Positions 19,555 through 29,069 of a stretch of 64,000 nucleotides of DNA are shown here, piece after piece. Origin of the DNA: Komagataella phaffii GS115 (Eukaryota > Ascomycota > Pichiomycetes > Pichiales > Pichiaceae). Under the pieces are notes generated by a model that was not told the origin of the DNA, did no database searches, and saw only the letters and a list, made by a program, of their open reading frames with translations. The stretch covers positions 1,364,001 to 1,428,000 of the forward strand of contig NC_012966.1 of assembly GCF_000027005.1 (NCBI RefSeq), written 5' to 3'. The stretch's first letter is position 1. Each line of letters starts with the position of its first letter. A program made the position numbers and the translations under genes.

Positions 19555-20313
19555 TCAGTTCTCTTCACGGTTGCTAAGGATACGCAAAATGAAGAGGAAT
19601 AAGTTGATGATGTCCAAGTATAGCATGATAGTGGCCACAATCTCCTCATCGGGATGACATTTGGTCAACACTACCTGCGTGTCAATCAATATGAAGAGAG
19701 AGAATATCAAAGCTCCCAAACAGGAGTATAATAGTTCAAATGTAGAGCTGAATGGCAGGAATAACGATACCAGGCCCACGGAAAACATTCCGAAAAGGGC
19801 TATCGAGGCTATGCCCTGCCATTGTGTAAAGTCGTATTTTGTCTGTATTGTGAATAGTGTTAAACCGATAAAGGTCACCAAAGTAAGTAAAATTGCTTGT
19901 AGAACGATATTACTGTCGTATAATGAAGTTACCATTCCAATACCATAACTTTCACAGATGGTAAATCCGAGAAGCAAAAACAAATTGTAGGGATATGACT
20001 TGGATTTCCAGTAGGCGAATCCTAAAAACGCAATACTGCCTACCAGGGAGACGTAGAATAGCCAGATATTGGTTAAACACCATATCTTAATGCTATCATT
20101 ATTGTAAATGATGAACCCAGTCAGGAACGTAGTAAAGAGTTGGATGGATAGCAGAGTATAAACCTTTCTTATGAAGCCCTGTCGTATTTGCAACTCACAA
20201 CCAGACACATTGACGTCATACTTGAAGTCTGGAGGTAGTTCACTAAACCCGCTGGGGCTGGCATTGTCGTCGTATGGAGATACTTGTTCGTAAGTTGGTG
20301 GTTCTCTTGACAT
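19555..20313 (-). CDS. BXI1: Bax inhibitor-1/TMBIM family protein
   Basis: The 252-aa product begins with a Pro/Tyr-containing cytosolic segment (EPPTYEQVSPYDDN) and has seven hydrophobic segments with the family signature of the BI-1/LFG superfamily. The FIRKVYTLLSIQLFTTFLTGF stretch opens the membrane region and the last third holds LILIDTQVVLTK-type residues, including the conserved IDTQ in the sixth segment. Yeast Bxi1/Ybh3 is in the ER and vacuolar membrane and affects calcium leak, the unfolded-protein response and cell death. The PPTY-type motif could recruit a Rsp5 adaptor. The start is clear. Confidence 0.92.
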   Translation of the reverse strand: MSREPPTYEQVSPYDDNASPSGFSELPPDFKYDVNVSGCELQIRQGFIRKVYTLLSIQLFTTFLTGFIIYNNDSIKIWCLTNIWLFYVSLVGSIAFLGFAYWKSKSYPYNLFLLLGFTICESYGIGMVTSLYDSNIVLQAILLTLVTFIGLTLFTIQTKYDFTQWQGIASIALFGMFSVGLVSLFLPFSSTFELLYSCLGALIFSLFILIDTQVVLTKCHPDEEIVATIMLYLDIINLFLFILRILSNREEN

Positions 20314-20444
20314 GATGTATGTTCAAATGTCTACGGGGACTAATAACGTGGAGATGAGGGAAAGAAGAAGAAGAAAAAGGAAGCATGACGAGCATTAATT
20401 CGGAAGCTTATCAATTCCCGCGATTACATAATACGACAGACCAT

Positions 20445-22160
20445 TTATAAATATAGATACATCAAAGTCTCTGCTGAGTGGTTGTCTTCATAGAGTAATA
20501 GAACGCCGTCTCTGAGGTGAAACCGGAACCCGAATATGAATAGTTCTCTAAGATGATGGAGCTTCTTCAGCAACTCATTCATGTAATGGTTGCCCGAGTT
20601 GGTATTTAGGAGGAACTGTTTCAAGAAGATGCGAAGCATCGGGTTGCGAGATCTCCAATCATTGACAAACTTGTTAGAAGAATACACCATAGCTTGATCA
20701 AAACTGTCAATTTTATGTGTAAACACGTTGTAATTCTTGTAATGATAATTGTTCTGTTCGATTAATTGCACCGATGACGTACATGGTACATCGTTCTCTT
20801 CAAACCAGTTGTCCATGTACTTGATAAAATTATGTTGCAGAGTCAAGTCATTGTAGGAAAGACACTCGATTGATTGCTGCTTTTCAGTAAGATAACGGTT
20901 AATTTCCTCCACATCGTCGAAAGTTATTGACGTGAATGTTAAACTAAAATGGGTTATTTGGTTTTGAGAGAGGCGTTCACCCAGGAAAGTTAATAGTGAC
21001 TGTCTCTGGCAAATAATACAATTCTTAGTGGGTTTCAATGTTAGATATTTCAAAGAAGGCATGGCAGGAATGCGCAGGAGAAAGCAATTGTTGGTTTGTT
21101 TGTTATCCTCACTGCTATCAATAGAATGGCCTTTAAACTTGTGTGAATACTCTTTGAATTCCAGGTCAAGGCTTTCTAACTTGGAAAAATCTACAATTTT
21201 TTCCAAAAGAGTCACCACTTGCTGCTGAATGGTATCAATGTGACATTTAATAATTCCCAGGTGGGTTAAATTAGAGAAGAAGCATTTGTTAGATTCCAGC
21301 TCATTGAGTAAAGTGAGCCAGTTGAAATTGGGCAGTTTATTATCAAAACTGAATTCATTGGTTTTGATGTATTCCAATGTTAATCTCCTTAATTTCGGAG
21401 CTACATGTGACTCCTTCAACAACTTGGCTAGAAAAACTAGCTCGCCATTTACCGACTCAGAATCAAAAACATTGATTTTTAAATCTTCGACTGATCTGAA
21501 GGTATTCAAACTATAATCCAAAGTGGTTTCTAAGTTGCTATTCCCTTTACATTGGATCACTATCCTCTTAACTGTAGTTCCTTTCAGCAAAGTCAGCCAC
21601 GAGCTTAGACTTAAACCATCGCAATTTATGTACTCTAAGTTGGTCATCAAAGACAAACCCAGTGCAAACACATCACTAAAAGTCATCGTTTTCAAGTCAA
21701 AAGGCACTCCAACAGGTTGCAGAAAATGCTCCCCCAATATTTCAGGAATTGTCTTACCCCAAACAGAACCTTCTTCCTGACAGAGATCAACCACGCTTAA
21801 GCTTTGAATCAAACGGGCCAGGTGCTGATTGTGGTACAATGTGAGGACCAGCCTCAAAAATTGTTTCACATTAATTATGGTTGAACTAGTACACCTGTTA
21901 TAATGGTCATGAACGTAGTTTTCATTTACTATCACTGTCACCCGTTTGTAAAGGCATGCTATCGATGCTAAGTAAAATTGCTTGCTTGTAGTGTTAAGGC
22001 TCAGCAGCGTATCCAAATCAAGATATTGAAATATAACTTTGAGTTCCCCAAAACCAAGTTTTGGAAAATCTGTGGTGTTCAAAGTATCCTGATGACCAAA
22101 CTTGAAGGGTAGCTTTTGCAGAAAGGATGGTCTTCTCTCTGTCTTGACAGCGTCCCCCAT
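20445..22160 (-). CDS. F-box protein with leucine-rich repeat-like body
   Basis: The 571-aa product has an F-box-like segment at about residues 32-75 (FPKLGFGELKVIFQYLDLDTLL ... SKQFYLASIACLYKR) and then a long series of irregular Leu-rich repeats (LEYINCDGLSL, LRRLTLEY, LESLDLEF, LKYLTLKP). This is the layout of an SCF substrate receptor, with the F-box binding Skp1 and the repeats holding the target. It resembles the S. cerevisiae F-box proteins of unknown target (such as the Ylr352w and Ydr306c type) without a clear one-to-one match. The last residues ETLMYLYL run to the stop. Confidence 0.6.
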   Translation of the reverse strand: MGDAVKTERRPSFLQKLPFKFGHQDTLNTTDFPKLGFGELKVIFQYLDLDTLLSLNTTSKQFYLASIACLYKRVTVIVNENYVHDHYNRCTSSTIINVKQFLRLVLTLYHNQHLARLIQSLSVVDLCQEEGSVWGKTIPEILGEHFLQPVGVPFDLKTMTFSDVFALGLSLMTNLEYINCDGLSLSSWLTLLKGTTVKRIVIQCKGNSNLETTLDYSLNTFRSVEDLKINVFDSESVNGELVFLAKLLKESHVAPKLRRLTLEYIKTNEFSFDNKLPNFNWLTLLNELESNKCFFSNLTHLGIIKCHIDTIQQQVVTLLEKIVDFSKLESLDLEFKEYSHKFKGHSIDSSEDNKQTNNCFLLRIPAMPSLKYLTLKPTKNCIICQRQSLLTFLGERLSQNQITHFSLTFTSITFDDVEEINRYLTEKQQSIECLSYNDLTLQHNFIKYMDNWFEENDVPCTSSVQLIEQNNYHYKNYNVFTHKIDSFDQAMVYSSNKFVNDWRSRNPMLRIFLKQFLLNTNSGNHYMNELLKKLHHLRELFIFGFRFHLRDGVLLLYEDNHSAETLMYLYL

Positions 22161-22760
22161 TTTTGAATGGTTAGTAGGAGTGGTCGACGGAGATAGATTA
22201 GAATATTTTCAAAAGCGAGCAAGATAAGAATGAGCAGCGGGTGGCCAGGGGTTGTTTGCGCGCGAGGACACCTATTTTCTGGGTAGCCTGACTGACACCC
22301 AAAGCCATGAGATAGTAAAACCCTAGACTTGGTAAGGCTCTCAGTTGATTATGGGATGAGGTGTTATTCCAAAAAAAACGGTATTCTGAAAGTAAAAGCT
22401 TTTATAATGAACTGAGGAAATTTAACATACGTGTGTCCTTCAAGCTACTACTTTACCCCTTCTTTTGGTTATGTTATTTTTCACTGAAAAATTTCAGATA
22501 AACCCACCCCCTCAGGATCTCGGTTTACCGTCAACCAAACCTCAGCAGTATATATTTCTATCAATTTAGATGTCTCTTCTTCAAACCTGGCTTAACCCTC
22601 TTTCGTAAAAGTAAACGCTCTCATCTTTAAACATCCTCCTTCTGGTGTCTCCAACCTCCCTTCCAGATTCTCGAACACTTACGAGACACATCAAAAAAAA
22701 TTTTCGTCTTGCTACCCTTTCTTCTCTTCTTTTCTAAGACTCCCCTGATATCTTCTGATT
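22161..22760. other. Intergenic region with SUP45 promoter and pyrimidine-rich leader
   Basis: A 600-bp region between divergent genes. TATATATT at 22549-22556 is a good TATA candidate for SUP45, followed by about 200 bp that is strongly C/T-rich on the sense strand up to the start codon, typical of highly expressed yeast genes. No RNA gene was seen. Confidence 0.6.
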
Positions 22761-24077
22761 ATGGCCCCTGTACTCCCACCAACTGAAGCAGAAAAGAACA
22801 TTGAAATTTGGAAGGTCAAGAAACTGATCAAGTCTCTGGAAGTTGCCAGAGGTAATGGTACATCCATGATCTCTCTGATCATACCTCCAAAAGGTCAAAT
22901 TCCTTTGATTCAAAAGATGTTGACGGATGAATATGGTACCGCTTCCAACATCAAGTCCAGAGTCAACAGATTGTCAGTTCTATCTGCCATTACATCCACA
23001 CAACAAAAATTGAAACAATATACCAAAGTTCCTCCAAATGGTTTGGTCGTCTATTGTGGAGATGTCATCACTGAAGAGGGTAAGGAAAAGAAGCTGACCA
23101 TTGGTTTCGAACCTTTTAAACCAATCAACACATCTTTGTACTTATGTGACAACAAATTTCACACTGAGGCATTGTCTGAATTATTAGAGAGTGACGACAA
23201 GTTCGGTTTCATCGTCATGGACGGTAATGGAGCTTTGTTTGGTACATTGTCTGGAAACACCAGAGAAGTTTTACATAAATTCACTGTCGATCTTCCAAAG
23301 AAGCATGGTAGAGGTGGTCAATCTGCCCTGCGTTTTGCCCGTCTGAGAGAGGAGAAAAGACACAACTACGTTAGAAAAGTTTCCGAAGTGGCCGTGCAAA
23401 ACTTCATCACTGGTGACAAAGTTAACGTCTCGGGACTGATCTTAGCTGGTTCTGCCGATTTTAAAACAGAGCTGTCGAAATCTGACATGTTTGACAACCG
23501 TCTGCAGGCGAAGGTGATCAAAGTGGTCGACGTGTCTTATGGTGGTGAAAATGGATTCAACCAGGCCATTGAAATGTCTGCTGAGACATTAGCTAATGTA
23601 AAATTCATCCAAGAAAAGAAATTGATTACACAATATTTTGACGAAATCTCTCAAGATACTGGAAAATTCTGCTATGGTGTTGAGGACACACTGAAGGCGC
23701 TAGACCTGGGTGCCTGTGAAATCATCATTGTTTACGAAAACTTGGACATTGTACGTTACACTTTGAAGGCAAGCGACGGTTCCAATGTTATTGTGCATGC
23801 TTCTCCTTCTCAAGAAAACAAGGACTACCTTATTGACAAGGCTACTGGAACAGAGATGGATATAGCCGGAGAAGAACCGCTGTTGGAGTGGTTAGCTGAA
23901 AACTACCAAAACTACGGTGCTGCCTTAGAATTTGTTACGGATAGATCATCTGAAGGTGCCCAGTTCGTTAGAGGTTTCGGTGGTATTGGTGCTCTGTTGC
24001 GTTACAAGGTTAATTTTGAACAATTGGTCGAAGAATCTGAAGACGAATACTTTGACGACGATGATGATTATATTTAG
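22761..24077 (+). CDS. SUP45: Translation termination factor eRF1
   Basis: Recognises all three stop codons in the ribosomal A site and triggers peptide release, working with Sup35. The 438-aa product has all diagnostic motifs: TASNIKS (residues 60-66) and YLCDNKF (127-133, the YxCxxxF motif) in the stop-codon-reading domain, and GGQ (185-187) in the catalytic domain, within [11 protein letters not shown]. The C-terminal domain ends in a highly acidic tail ([14 protein letters not shown]) that takes part in eRF3 binding. The length is the same as in S. cerevisiae. It is convergent with MAK5 (54 bp between stops), the same order as in S. cerevisiae. Confidence 0.98.
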   Translation: MAPVLPPTEAEKNIEIWKVKKLIKSLEVARGNGTSMISLIIPPKGQIPLIQKMLTDEYGTASNIKSRVNRLSVLSAITSTQQKLKQYTKVPPNGLVVYCGDVITEEGKEKKLTIGFEPFKPINTSLYLCDNKFHTEALSELLESDDKFGFIVMDGNGALFGTLSGNTREVLHKFTVDLPKKHGRGGQSALRFARLREEKRHNYVRKVSEVAVQNFITGDKVNVSGLILAGSADFKTELSKSDMFDNRLQAKVIKVVDVSYGGENGFNQAIEMSAETLANVKFIQEKKLITQYFDEISQDTGKFCYGVEDTLKALDLGACEIIIVYENLDIVRYTLKASDGSNVIVHASPSQENKDYLIDKATGTEMDIAGEEPLLEWLAENYQNYGAALEFVTDRSSEGAQFVRGFGGIGALLRYKVNFEQLVEESEDEYFDDDDDYI

Positions 24078-24131
24078 TCTGTACTATAGATAGAAGAGCT
24101 AATGTGACAACAAAAGATCCACTTGATTCAC

Positions 24132-26408
24132 TTATGCCTTGCTAGATTTTTTCTTATTCTCAGCCTTCTTTTTCAAAAAAGTTAAGACATCAACTTTTTC
24201 CTGTCCCACAATTTCCTGATGACCTTTGCCTTTTAAAAGAACATCTGCTAGGTTGTAACTGCCTCCAGTTAAATAGCTTCTTCTAGAATCCTTTCTAATA
24301 GTCGTTTGCAAAAGCTGTTCCAGCTTGTATCTTTTTTCGTTCATTTCCTTTTGACTCAAAGTCTTTCCTTCCCTTCTTTTCCTGTCTCTCTTAAGATAGT
24401 CATCCTCCTGTAGATTATCAAGATCATCAACTCCCAGTTCTTCTGCAGCCAATCTTACCCAATCTTTTTCTTTCCTGGCTCCATCACTGGTTACCGTAGC
24501 GTCGGCCAATTGTGCTGCCAATTGAACTCTTGGATTCAGCTGTGACATAATAGCTTGGTCAATAGGAAGCAATTGAATTTCTTCTGTGTGTTTTTTATGA
24601 GCGGTCTTAGCCAAAGCTCTCTTAAGTCTTCTCAGTGGCCCACTTGCCTCCTTTGGAGAACATAAGATCACAGCAACACCCTCTTTTCCAGCTCTCCCAG
24701 TTCTTCCAGTTCTATGAACGTAGGTATCAGCAGTACGAGGAAGATGGTAATGAACAACGTGCTGTATTCCTGAAATGTCCAATCCTCTTGCTGCCACGTC
24801 TGTAGCAATAAGAACTGCATGCTTGTTACTCTTACTGGCCTGTGTGAATCGTTCTATAGCTCTCAATCTTTGTTTCTGAATCATTGACGAATGTAGTCCA
24901 AATGCAGGGATTCCTAAGTTTTGCAAAAAAGGTACTAGTCTTCTTACAGCATCAATACTGTTAGCAAACACCAAAGTGGTCCCGGGATACATCATCATAA
25001 AATAATAAAGATGGAGATCTCTCTCAGTAGCACCACATTCAATCAAAGCTTCTCTAACTTGATTGGTGACAACTTCAGTGGGATTTGTATCTACCAATGT
25101 AGGTTTTTGTCTAAATCTCAGTCGTTTGCCCAGTAGCTCAATAATTTGTTCATCCTCTGCTAATCCTTGATCCTCATTCCATCTATATTTTGAGCCCAGT
25201 TTACCAAAGAGCTCTTTGGAGAACGTAGCAGAGAAGACCAATGTTTGCCATCTTTGGATGTTATGAGGTCTCATCTTCTTCAAAGATGACAGAATTTTCT
25301 CCAATTCGTCAAAATGCCCGTCTTGAAGAAGTCTATCGGCTTCGTCAAGTACTAGAACTTCAACAGAAGCCAATCTAGTGGCAAGTTCGTTGCTGGACTC
25401 TAAAAGTTCTAGAAATCGTCCCGGTGTAGCCACAATAATCCCTGGTCCATAATCTAAGAGTCTTTGCTGTCTTTGAATACTTAGACCACCAGTTACTGAT
25501 ATGACACCGTGTTCGGTCAATGGAGAGTCTTTAGCAATTTCTTTGAGATGTTTAACCACTTGATGTGCCAGCTCTCTGGTAGGTGCAAATACTATTCCCG
25601 CAGGGGGAGCCTGCTTGGATCTTGATTCCCGGGTCAAATATTTTTCAATTAGTGGAATTCCGTAAGCAAGGGTTTTACCGGAACCAGTGATAGCCTTACC
25701 AATGATGTCTTTTCCAGATATAGCAAGGGGAATAGCTTCGTTTTGAATGGGAGTTGGTTCGTTGAATCCTAGGATACTTAATGACTGGCGAACAAAAGGA
25801 GAGAGTCCTTCTGGCCAAAGCGGAAGGTCAACATCTTCTGGCATTTTCATCTGAGAAAATTTGAAGTGGCCATCCTCTTCCATAGGTACTTGCTCGCTTC
25901 CAGCATCTTCCAAATCTTCCTGGTCTTCATCCTTCTTGACTTCCTTCACGTCCTTTCGCTTGACTTTTTTGTTAGATTTCACACCTGGTGTTGACTCTGG
26001 TACTTTTTCAGTTGAAACACTGTCCAACTCAAAATTTTCGGGCTCATTCTGGTCATCTTCCCTTCCATCTAAAGATTCAGCATCTTGAAATACCTCATCG
26101 TCGTCACTCATTTGATCTGTATCTTTGACTGTCTCATTCTCGTGATCCTCTTTCACCTCAAACTTAATCTCACCGTTTTTGATAACAACTCCAACGCCAT
26201 CAATCTCCTCGACCCCAAAAAGACCTTGAAAATCATCTAAAGTCTCTGGAATTTCAACTGGCTTCCACTTTAAACTTGAGGCACTGACTAGCTTTCCAGT
26301 GGGTCTTTTTATCACCGCCTTTGGCTTAACAACAGATGACTTAAAGTTGTCCTTTCTCTGCTTTTTGCTATGACCCTTTTTGGATCTGAGCTTTTCTTTT
26401 GGCTTCAT
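24132..26408 (-). CDS. MAK5: DEAD-box RNA helicase Mak5
   Basis: Nucleolar helicase for 60S subunit assembly; the S. cerevisiae gene was first found through maintenance of the killer double-stranded RNA. The 758-aa product has a long charged N-terminal region, then a Q motif (FNEPTPIQ), Walker A TGSGKT (241-246), PTREL, VTGGLSIQRQQRLL, DEAD (355-358), SAT and HRTGRTGRAG. The VTGGLSIQ stretch, the IQRWQTLVFSATFS region and the C-terminal RKDSRRSYLTGG/LADVLLKGKGH block are characteristic of Mak5 rather than Drs1 or other nucleolar helicases. The length matches. The 115-bp divergent promoter shared with BMT2 has a full PAC element. Confidence 0.95.
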   Translation of the reverse strand: MKPKEKLRSKKGHSKKQRKDNFKSSVVKPKAVIKRPTGKLVSASSLKWKPVEIPETLDDFQGLFGVEEIDGVGVVIKNGEIKFEVKEDHENETVKDTDQMSDDDEVFQDAESLDGREDDQNEPENFELDSVSTEKVPESTPGVKSNKKVKRKDVKEVKKDEDQEDLEDAGSEQVPMEEDGHFKFSQMKMPEDVDLPLWPEGLSPFVRQSLSILGFNEPTPIQNEAIPLAISGKDIIGKAITGSGKTLAYGIPLIEKYLTRESRSKQAPPAGIVFAPTRELAHQVVKHLKEIAKDSPLTEHGVISVTGGLSIQRQQRLLDYGPGIIVATPGRFLELLESSNELATRLASVEVLVLDEADRLLQDGHFDELEKILSSLKKMRPHNIQRWQTLVFSATFSKELFGKLGSKYRWNEDQGLAEDEQIIELLGKRLRFRQKPTLVDTNPTEVVTNQVREALIECGATERDLHLYYFMMMYPGTTLVFANSIDAVRRLVPFLQNLGIPAFGLHSSMIQKQRLRAIERFTQASKSNKHAVLIATDVAARGLDISGIQHVVHYHLPRTADTYVHRTGRTGRAGKEGVAVILCSPKEASGPLRRLKRALAKTAHKKHTEEIQLLPIDQAIMSQLNPRVQLAAQLADATVTSDGARKEKDWVRLAAEELGVDDLDNLQEDDYLKRDRKRREGKTLSQKEMNEKRYKLEQLLQTTIRKDSRRSYLTGGSYNLADVLLKGKGHQEIVGQEKVDVLTFLKKKAENKKKSSKA

Positions 26409-26478
26409 TGAACTAATGAGGAAACTGTCTACAAACTTTTATTTTTTTTACCCTGCAACTTTTTTTTTAATCTGTCGC

Positions 26479-26488
26479 GCGATGAGAT
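26479..26488 (+). promoter_or_regulatory. PAC element between MAK5 and BMT2
   Basis: GCGATGAGAT is an exact match to the first ten bases of the S. cerevisiae PAC consensus. It is 45 bp from the BMT2 start and about 70 bp from the MAK5 start, with T8 and T9 tracts beside it. Both genes make 60S ribosome factors, so one site may serve both directions. Confidence 0.7.
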
Positions 26489-26523
26489 AAAAGCTGTTTG
26501 GGGTCCCAAAGAGAAACGATCAG

Positions 26524-27495
26524 ATGAAAAGAAAGAGCTTAAAGGCTATTACGAAAGAGTCAAAAGCTGTCCATGTTCCTTCAAGTATAAAACCACAAAG
26601 TGCCAGACAACTGATACGCAGGTTTCATTTGTTGTTGAAGAATAAAAATTTAGTCCTGCAGAAACTTCAATCATCAGAAGCTGATTATCTCACCAAACTT
26701 AAACAGATAGGGACCTACCAAGTCTACTCTGACAGTAAAAATAAAGTGATTGAAAACATAAAAATTAACTCCCTAGCGACTGAAAACTCTGTCAATGTTG
26801 AGAGCGTGCAGCCCTTCTTTTTGTCAGGCTTACTCGGTCGGATCGATGGTGAAATAGTCAAGAGAGGAGGTTTAGATGCTTATCAAGTAGCTTCCACGCA
26901 AGGTCAAAATGGAAAACGAGGCGGTGATTCTTCTAAATATTTGATGAGATGGTTATCAGAGTTAGAACTGTTTTCCAAAGTCAAAATCAAACCCAATGCC
27001 TTGGAAATTGGGTGTCTTTCTTCTCAGAACCTCATTTCTACAAGTAAGGTGTTTGAAGAAGTTGTGCGAATAGATTTACAATCACAGGAGCCAAAGATCT
27101 TGAAACAAGATTTCATGCAACGGCCATTGCCAAAGAATGACAATGAAAAGTTTAATCTCATTTCATGTTCATTGGTGCTAAATTTTGTCCCCACAGCGTC
27201 TGATAGGGGCCAAATGTTGAAAAGAGTAACCACTTTCTTACAGGAGACAGATTCTTATCTTTTTCTAGTCCTACCACTTCCGTGCATTACTAACTCCAGG
27301 TATTGTACACAGGAGCATATTGCAAAGATAATGTCCAGCTTGGGATTTCAGGAGTTAAAGTTTCACCAGGCACAGAAAATTGCCTATTGGCTTTACAAAT
27401 GGAATGGTTCAAAATCTTCAACAGGAGAAACTTTTCTGAAAAAGGAGTTGGTATCAGGAAAAGGGATGAACAATTTTTGCATCGTCGTGGACTGA
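26524..27495 (+). CDS. BMT2: 25S rRNA adenine-N1 methyltransferase
   Basis: Makes the m1A modification in helix 65 of 25S rRNA in the nucleolus, using S-adenosylmethionine. The 323-aa product has a basic start, the family-specific GGLDAYQVAS and GKRGGDSSKYL region (about residues 118-145), and a Rossmann-type motif I LEIGCLSSQN (about 160-170). The next strand, VVRIDLQSQEP, ends in the expected acidic residue, and motif IV is LISCSLVLNFVP. Length and order agree with yeast Bmt2. SUP45-MAK5-BMT2 is the same neighbourhood as in S. cerevisiae, which supports the call. The PAC site upstream fits its role. Confidence 0.93.
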   Translation: MKRKSLKAITKESKAVHVPSSIKPQSARQLIRRFHLLLKNKNLVLQKLQSSEADYLTKLKQIGTYQVYSDSKNKVIENIKINSLATENSVNVESVQPFFLSGLLGRIDGEIVKRGGLDAYQVASTQGQNGKRGGDSSKYLMRWLSELELFSKVKIKPNALEIGCLSSQNLISTSKVFEEVVRIDLQSQEPKILKQDFMQRPLPKNDNEKFNLISCSLVLNFVPTASDRGQMLKRVTTFLQETDSYLFLVLPLPCITNSRYCTQEHIAKIMSSLGFQELKFHQAQKIAYWLYKWNGSKSSTGETFLKKELVSGKGMNNFCIVVD

Positions 27496-27986
27496 AATCG
27501 GCTGTTGAAAGAGGGTGCATCATAGTTAATCAATTATCAACTTACATTCATTAATTTGAACATTGCATGCTTCAACTCTTGGAAGAACTCTACTGGAATT
27601 GCTTCTATGCAAATAGGCATGTGAAATAATTGTTGTGGGACCAGTTGACCGTTGATTTGGTCAACGATAGCCAACCTCTATTATAGCACTGTAGATCACC
27701 ATTTCGAATACAACATCTGACCACAAGAGGTCTGTCGGAAGAAAAAAGAAAGCAGGCCGTGGAAAAACTACATGATCGTTCACTACTAAATGAAAGGGTT
27801 GTACCCTTCTAATTTTGTCTGTTACACTGATTGTGCGACTCTGATTTAATCGGCCTGATGCAGGAAGGAAACATCGCGATTTGCCCCGTGCTACTCATCT
27901 TGATTTCTTCAGTTCAGACGATCTTTCCCTTCTATTCAAGTTTGCAATACCCTCAATAACTCTTTTGAAGAATTGAATACCGCAAA
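27496..27986. other. Intergenic region between BMT2 and INM1
   Basis: About 490 bp. On the minus strand, two overlapping open frames (about 27537-27680 and further right) encode peptide of natural-looking composition but are joined only if one base is removed near 27671, and there is no clear start. I do not call a gene (see findings). No tRNA or repeat was recognised. Confidence 0.4.
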
Positions 27987-28875
27987 ATGAGCGTCTCTAA
28001 AGAAATAAACCACGATATCAATCTTGATAGAGTCTTGGAAGTTCTAACGAGAGTTGCCAAAGAGGCAGGTGCAATTATCAAAAAGCGCAATGGAACTACC
28101 ACTTTTGACAACAAGAAAAACTCAGTTGACCTGGTTACGGAAGTGGATCAACAAGTAGAAGATTTCATCAAGAAGGAACTTTTAGAAGAGTTCCCAGATT
28201 TTGAGTTCTTCGGTGAAGAAAGCTTTGTTCCAGGTTCTCGTGTCCCATTGGGCCCTACCTTCATCGTAGACCCGATTGATGGAACACTCAATTTTATTCA
28301 TGAATTTCCATTCTCCTGTACTTCACTGGGCTTCTCCATTAACAGAAAACCAATGGTAGGAGTCGTCTACAATCCCCATTTGGACTTACTTTTCACCGGA
28401 ATTAGAGGTAAAGGTGCTTTCTTAAATGGTGATCGCTTGCCATCTCTGAAAAATAAACCATTGACATTGCAAAGCTCAATTCTGGCTCTTGAAGGAGGCT
28501 CGGACAGAGAAGGACATAACTTTGAAACCAAACAATCTACCTATAAGAGCTTGTTGAGACAAAAAAGGAGGCATGGTTCATGGTTATAGAGCCTATGGAT
28601 CAGCTGCTATGAACCTGTGTTACATGGCCACTGGTGCTATAGATGGATATTGGGAGAATCATAACTCGTGGGACTGCTGCGCTGCTTGGGTTCTTTTGGA
28701 GGAAACTGGCGGTATTGTTATTCACGGTAATAATGGTAAATATGGAGAACCCGTCGATGTGGATGTCAATTGCTATTTCTACGTTCGTGGAGCTCCAGAA
28801 GAAGACCAAAAAAAGTTTATTACATCATTTCAGGAGCATATCACTGGTGAACTGCAAGGCCCTGAAATCCATTAA
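27987..28875 (+). CDS. INM1: Inositol monophosphatase, reading frame interrupted in an A6 run
   Basis: Releases free inositol from inositol-1-phosphate (and related monophosphates) with Mg2+; it is the lithium-sensitive step of inositol supply. The first frame (27987-28589) carries FFGEES and the metal-binding signature DPIDGTLNFIHEFPF; the second (from about 28567) carries GGMVHGYRAYGSAAMNLCY and WDCCAAWVLLEETGG, the second IMPase signature. The two frames meet at the A6 run 28561-28566. With one A fewer they join as LLRQKGGMVHGYR, which fits the family, giving about 296 residues, the usual length. Overlapping frames, both conserved, argue for a sequence error or a very recent lesion rather than two genes. 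Confidence 0.9.
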
Positions 28876-28962
28876 TAGAATAGACGGAATTGATCTTTTA
28901 CTACTATACTACCTAACTACTAGTAAGGAATCCCTAGATTACACAAAACGCTTATGTAAGAC

Positions 28963-29026
28963 GCCACCAAATAGTAGGCCGGTTTCGCGCACATTGCCAA
29001 CCTTTGCCTAATAAACCAGTGGCAAG
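28963..29026. promoter_or_regulatory. Possible Rpn4-type (PACE-like) sites upstream of RPT2
   Basis: GGTGGC on the minus strand (28963-28968) and AGTGGCAAG on the plus strand (29018-29026) partly match the proteasome control element GGTGGCAAA (6 and 7 of 9 bases). They lie 45-110 bp upstream of RPT2. Neither is exact, so this is a weak call. Confidence 0.3.
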
Positions 29027-29069
29027 TAAATCTGGTACACAACTGCTCGCATCGTCATAGTATTCAATC

